Source: Rhodoferax sp. (GTDB lineage: Bacteria > Pseudomonadota > Gammaproteobacteria > Burkholderiales > Burkholderiaceae_C). From it: DNA of 10,223 bases. A program made the translations under genes and the position numbers. The number at the start of each line of letters is the position of its first letter. Within the stretch, counting starts at the first letter, position 1. Location: NCBI GenBank assembly GCA_028292305.1, contig JAQGMQ010000119.1:1-10223 (forward strand). Reading direction: 5' to 3'. This document shows, piece after piece, positions 8,153-10,223 of this stretch. The notes under the pieces were generated by a model. That model was not told the DNA's origin. It made no database searches and saw only the letters and a program-made list of their open reading frames with translations.

Positions 8153-9994
8153 ATGGCACTCAAGGTTTTGCACGTAGGCAAGTTCTATCCTCCGCATCGG
8201 GGCGGCATAGAAACCTTTCTGTATGACCTGATGGCGTCGCAGCGCGCCATGGGCATGGAGGTTTCGGCAGTGGTCCATGGTGATCCGCGCGAGGATGATC
8301 CCGTTTGGCTCGTGCGCGTACCCGTCCAGGCTCAGCTGGTCTATGCGCCCTTGGCCATCGGCTTTCGCGCGGCGCTCGAGCGTGCCATCGAACGGTTCGA
8401 GCCCCAGGTGCTGCACTTTCACATGCCCAACGTTTCCGCCTTTTGGGCACTTACGTCGCGCGCCGCGATGCAGATTCCGTGGGTGGTGCACTGGCACGCG
8501 GATGTGGTGGTGTCTCGCATCAGCCGGATGTTGGCGCTTGCCTACAAGGCCTATCGGCCTTTTGAGCAAGCTTTGCTGGAGCGAGCCGAACGCATCGTCG
8601 TGACCTCGCCCAATTACCTGTTGGCCAGTGAGGCACTGAGTGCCTGGCAAAACAAGTGTTCGGTCGTGCCCTTGGGTGTGGCCTTGTCCGGGAATGCCGC
8701 AGAGGAAGACGTCGCGCCAGTGACTTGGCACGAAGGCAGTCTGCGCTTGCTGTCGATCGGGCGTCTGACGTACTACAAGGGTTTTGAAACGCTTATCCGA
8801 GCGGTGGCGCCGATGCCTGATTTCGAATTGCGGATAGTCGGCTTCGGTGAGCTGCGCGAGAAGTTGCAAGCTCTCATTGACGCTTCAACGCCAGCAGGTA
8901 AAGCACCCAATATCACACTCGTGGGCGAGGTGAGCGAACTGCAGAAGCATGCCCTGTTGCGCAGCTGCGATGTATTTTGCCTGGCATCGCGTGAGCGCAC
9001 AGAAGCCTTTGGCATGGTCCTGCTCGAGGCCCAGGCCCATGCGCGCCCCTGCCTGGTGTCGGATCTGGCGGGTTCCGGCATGCCCTGGCTGGTAAAGGAA
9101 TCAGGCTCAGGCTGGCTGGTCGCAACGGAAGACACGGCGGCCTGGCAGAAGGCGTTGCGCCACTGTGCCGCCTATCCAGACGAGCGACTGCAAAAGGGCC
9201 AAGCGGGCCGGCATGCGCTGTCCACGCGGTTCCAGATCAAAGCCTGCGCCGAGTTGTTGACCCGGCACTATGGAAGTGTGTTGGGTGTGAAGCGCACGGA
9301 TCGTTCCAATCAGGATGTGTTGATCGTCATACCTGCGCGCGACGAGGCCGGCACCATCGGCGCAGTTGTGGCAACGCTGTACAGCGCAGGTTGGAAACAC
9401 GTGCTTGTCGTGGACGACCACAGCAGCGACGACACAGCTGCCATTGCCCGGAACGCCGGCGCCTCGGTGCTGCAGCCGGTATTAGCGATGGGGGCCTGGG
9501 GCGCCATGCAGGCAGGTCTGCGCTATGGGTTGGCCCATGGCTACACGGCCGTGGTGACGATGGACGCCGATGGCCAGCATGAGGTCGGCGAACTTCCGAT
9601 CTTGCTCGCTGCCCGGAGCCGGGCTGACCTCGTGATCGGCGCCTTTCCCGAGCGTGCCAGCCGGGCGCGCCGGATCGCCTGGCGCTGGTTCAGGCACCTC
9701 GCAGGCTTTGAATTGCGCGACCTGACTTCGGGCTTCCGTTATTACAGCAAGTCGGCAATGCAGATTCTGGCCTCTAGTGAAGCCACGCTGCTCGACTACC
9801 AAGATCTCGGCACCTTGATGATGTTGCGGCGAGCTGGCTTGCGCATTGTCGAGGTCCCGGTCTCGATGAACCTCCGCGCACAGGGCAAGTCGCGTATTTT
9901 TCATTCGTGGTTCAGTGTGGGGCGCTACATGGCGGTGACCACGCTGCTGTGCCTGGCGCGATGGCGATCGCGGACGATCAAGTCGCCGGCCTGA
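8153..9994 (+). CDS. Bifunctional glycosyltransferase: GT4 domain fused to DPM1-like GT2 polyprenyl-phosphate hexose synthase
   Basis: This 613-residue protein joins two enzymes. Residues 1 to about 378 form a GT-B glycosyltransferase of family GT4: the N-terminal FYPPHRGGIE (11-20) is the donor/acceptor loop, GRLTYYKG (203-210) supplies Arg204 and Lys209 for the nucleotide diphosphate, and EAFGMVLLE (284-292) is the EX7E motif. Residues about 388-613 form a GT-A domain of family GT2: VIPARDE (392-398), VVDDHSSDD (419-427), the metal-binding DAD of MDADGQHE (470-477), and RAQGKSRI (575-582), a pattern typical of dolichyl- or undecaprenyl-phosphate mannose/glucose synthases. No clear transmembrane pair follows; only a weakly hydrophobic stretch (591-603) might touch the membrane. 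Both active sites look intact. The gene starts 12 bases after the TMTC-like gene, so the two are probably one operon, with the GT2 half supplying a lipid-linked sugar. Sugar identities cannot be read from the sequence. Confidence 0.88.
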   Translation: MALKVLHVGKFYPPHRGGIETFLYDLMASQRAMGMEVSAVVHGDPREDDPVWLVRVPVQAQLVYAPLAIGFRAALERAIERFEPQVLHFHMPNVSAFWALTSRAAMQIPWVVHWHADVVVSRISRMLALAYKAYRPFEQALLERAERIVVTSPNYLLASEALSAWQNKCSVVPLGVALSGNAAEEDVAPVTWHEGSLRLLSIGRLTYYKGFETLIRAVAPMPDFELRIVGFGELREKLQALIDASTPAGKAPNITLVGEVSELQKHALLRSCDVFCLASRERTEAFGMVLLEAQAHARPCLVSDLAGSGMPWLVKESGSGWLVATEDTAAWQKALRHCAAYPDERLQKGQAGRHALSTRFQIKACAELLTRHYGSVLGVKRTDRSNQDVLIVIPARDEAGTIGAVVATLYSAGWKHVLVVDDHSSDDTAAIARNAGASVLQPVLAMGAWGAMQAGLRYGLAHGYTAVVTMDADGQHEVGELPILLAARSRADLVIGAFPERASRARRIAWRWFRHLAGFELRDLTSGFRYYSKSAMQILASSEATLLDYQDLGTLMMLRRAGLRIVEVPVSMNLRAQGKSRIFHSWFSVGRYMAVTTLLCLARWRSRTIKSPA

Positions 9995-10054
9995 GCTGTG
10001 GTTGACGCTGCGCCACACAGAACAGCCGGGCCGATTTCCTGGCTGCGGCAGTGT

Positions 10055-10223
10055 ATGGTCGCGATAAGTTTGGCGATTGCCTCTGCGAACGGTATCCCGC
10101 AGCAGATCGCGCTCAACGGCTTGATGCTCGACCAGCTGTCCCGCCAGACCGGTGTTTCAGCCGAGAAGCACCTTCCCGATCTGTTGGGTGCGTTGTCATC
10201 TTCGACTCGCGTTCGGCAGTCGG
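10055..10223 (+). CDS. Possible partial unknown ORF running off the window end
   Basis: From ATG 10055 an open frame continues to the last base (56 codons, no stop). It begins MVAISLAIASANGIPQQIA and has mostly G or C in third codon positions, which fits coding DNA of this genome. The same frame is open back to the stop codon at 9992-9994, so a GTG start at 9998 is also possible. No good ribosome site is visible, I recognise no family, and a minus-strand frame is open here too. Existence is uncertain. Confidence 0.25.
   Translation, partial: MVAISLAIASANGIPQQIALNGLMLDQLSRQTGVSAEKHLPDLLGALSSSTRVRQS

Noticed and set aside
7991..8869. Minus-strand open frame of 292 codons across the TPR/GT4 junction
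   Set aside because: It spans the 3' end of one convincing gene and the start of another and shows no family features.

Overview
The window looks like chromosomal DNA from a high-GC betaproteobacterium, probably Burkholderiales and perhaps Comamonadaceae. This is inferred from codon use, from the Liv-type transporter order and from the resemblance of the first gene to the Cupriavidus metallidurans 3-hydroxyanthranilate dioxygenase. All supported genes lie on the + strand. No RNA gene, mobile element, CRISPR array or phage gene was seen.

Region 1 (1-5993) is a catabolic and transport block. It opens with the C-terminal part of a 3-hydroxyanthranilate 3,4-dioxygenase, a ring-cleaving enzyme of tryptophan/kynurenine or 2-nitrobenzoate breakdown. 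A short AT-rich spacer (424-515) follows, with a plausible sigma-70 promoter and overlapping palindromes that could be an operator. Next comes a complete branched-chain-amino-acid-type (Liv/HAAT) ABC importer: a periplasmic binding protein, two permeases and two ATPases. A strong hairpin plus T-run separates the binding-protein gene from the permease gene. The four remaining transporter genes and a following alpha/beta-hydrolase overlap at every junction. That hydrolase carries the HGGYW motif and catalytic triad of N-formylkynurenine formamidase (AFMID type). A kynurenine-pathway dioxygenase on one side and a formamidase-like enzyme on the other suggest that the importer carries a tryptophan-derived or related aromatic compound rather than leucine.

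Region 2 (6176-9994) is a two-gene glycosylation unit of visibly lower GC. The first gene encodes a polytopic membrane protein with C-terminal TPR repeats. Its layout is that of TMTC-type (transmembrane plus TPR) O-mannosyltransferases. Twelve bases later, the second gene encodes a fusion of a GT4 (GT-B) glycosyltransferase with a DPM1-like GT2 polyprenyl-phosphate hexose synthase. Together they could form a compact pathway: the GT2 half makes a lipid-linked sugar donor, the membrane protein transfers the sugar to an exported protein or glycan, and the GT4 half adds or prepares another sugar. This pair is the most unusual part of the window.

Region 3 (9995-10223) is a tail with an open + strand frame running off the window. 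It is unrecognised and only weakly supported as a gene.
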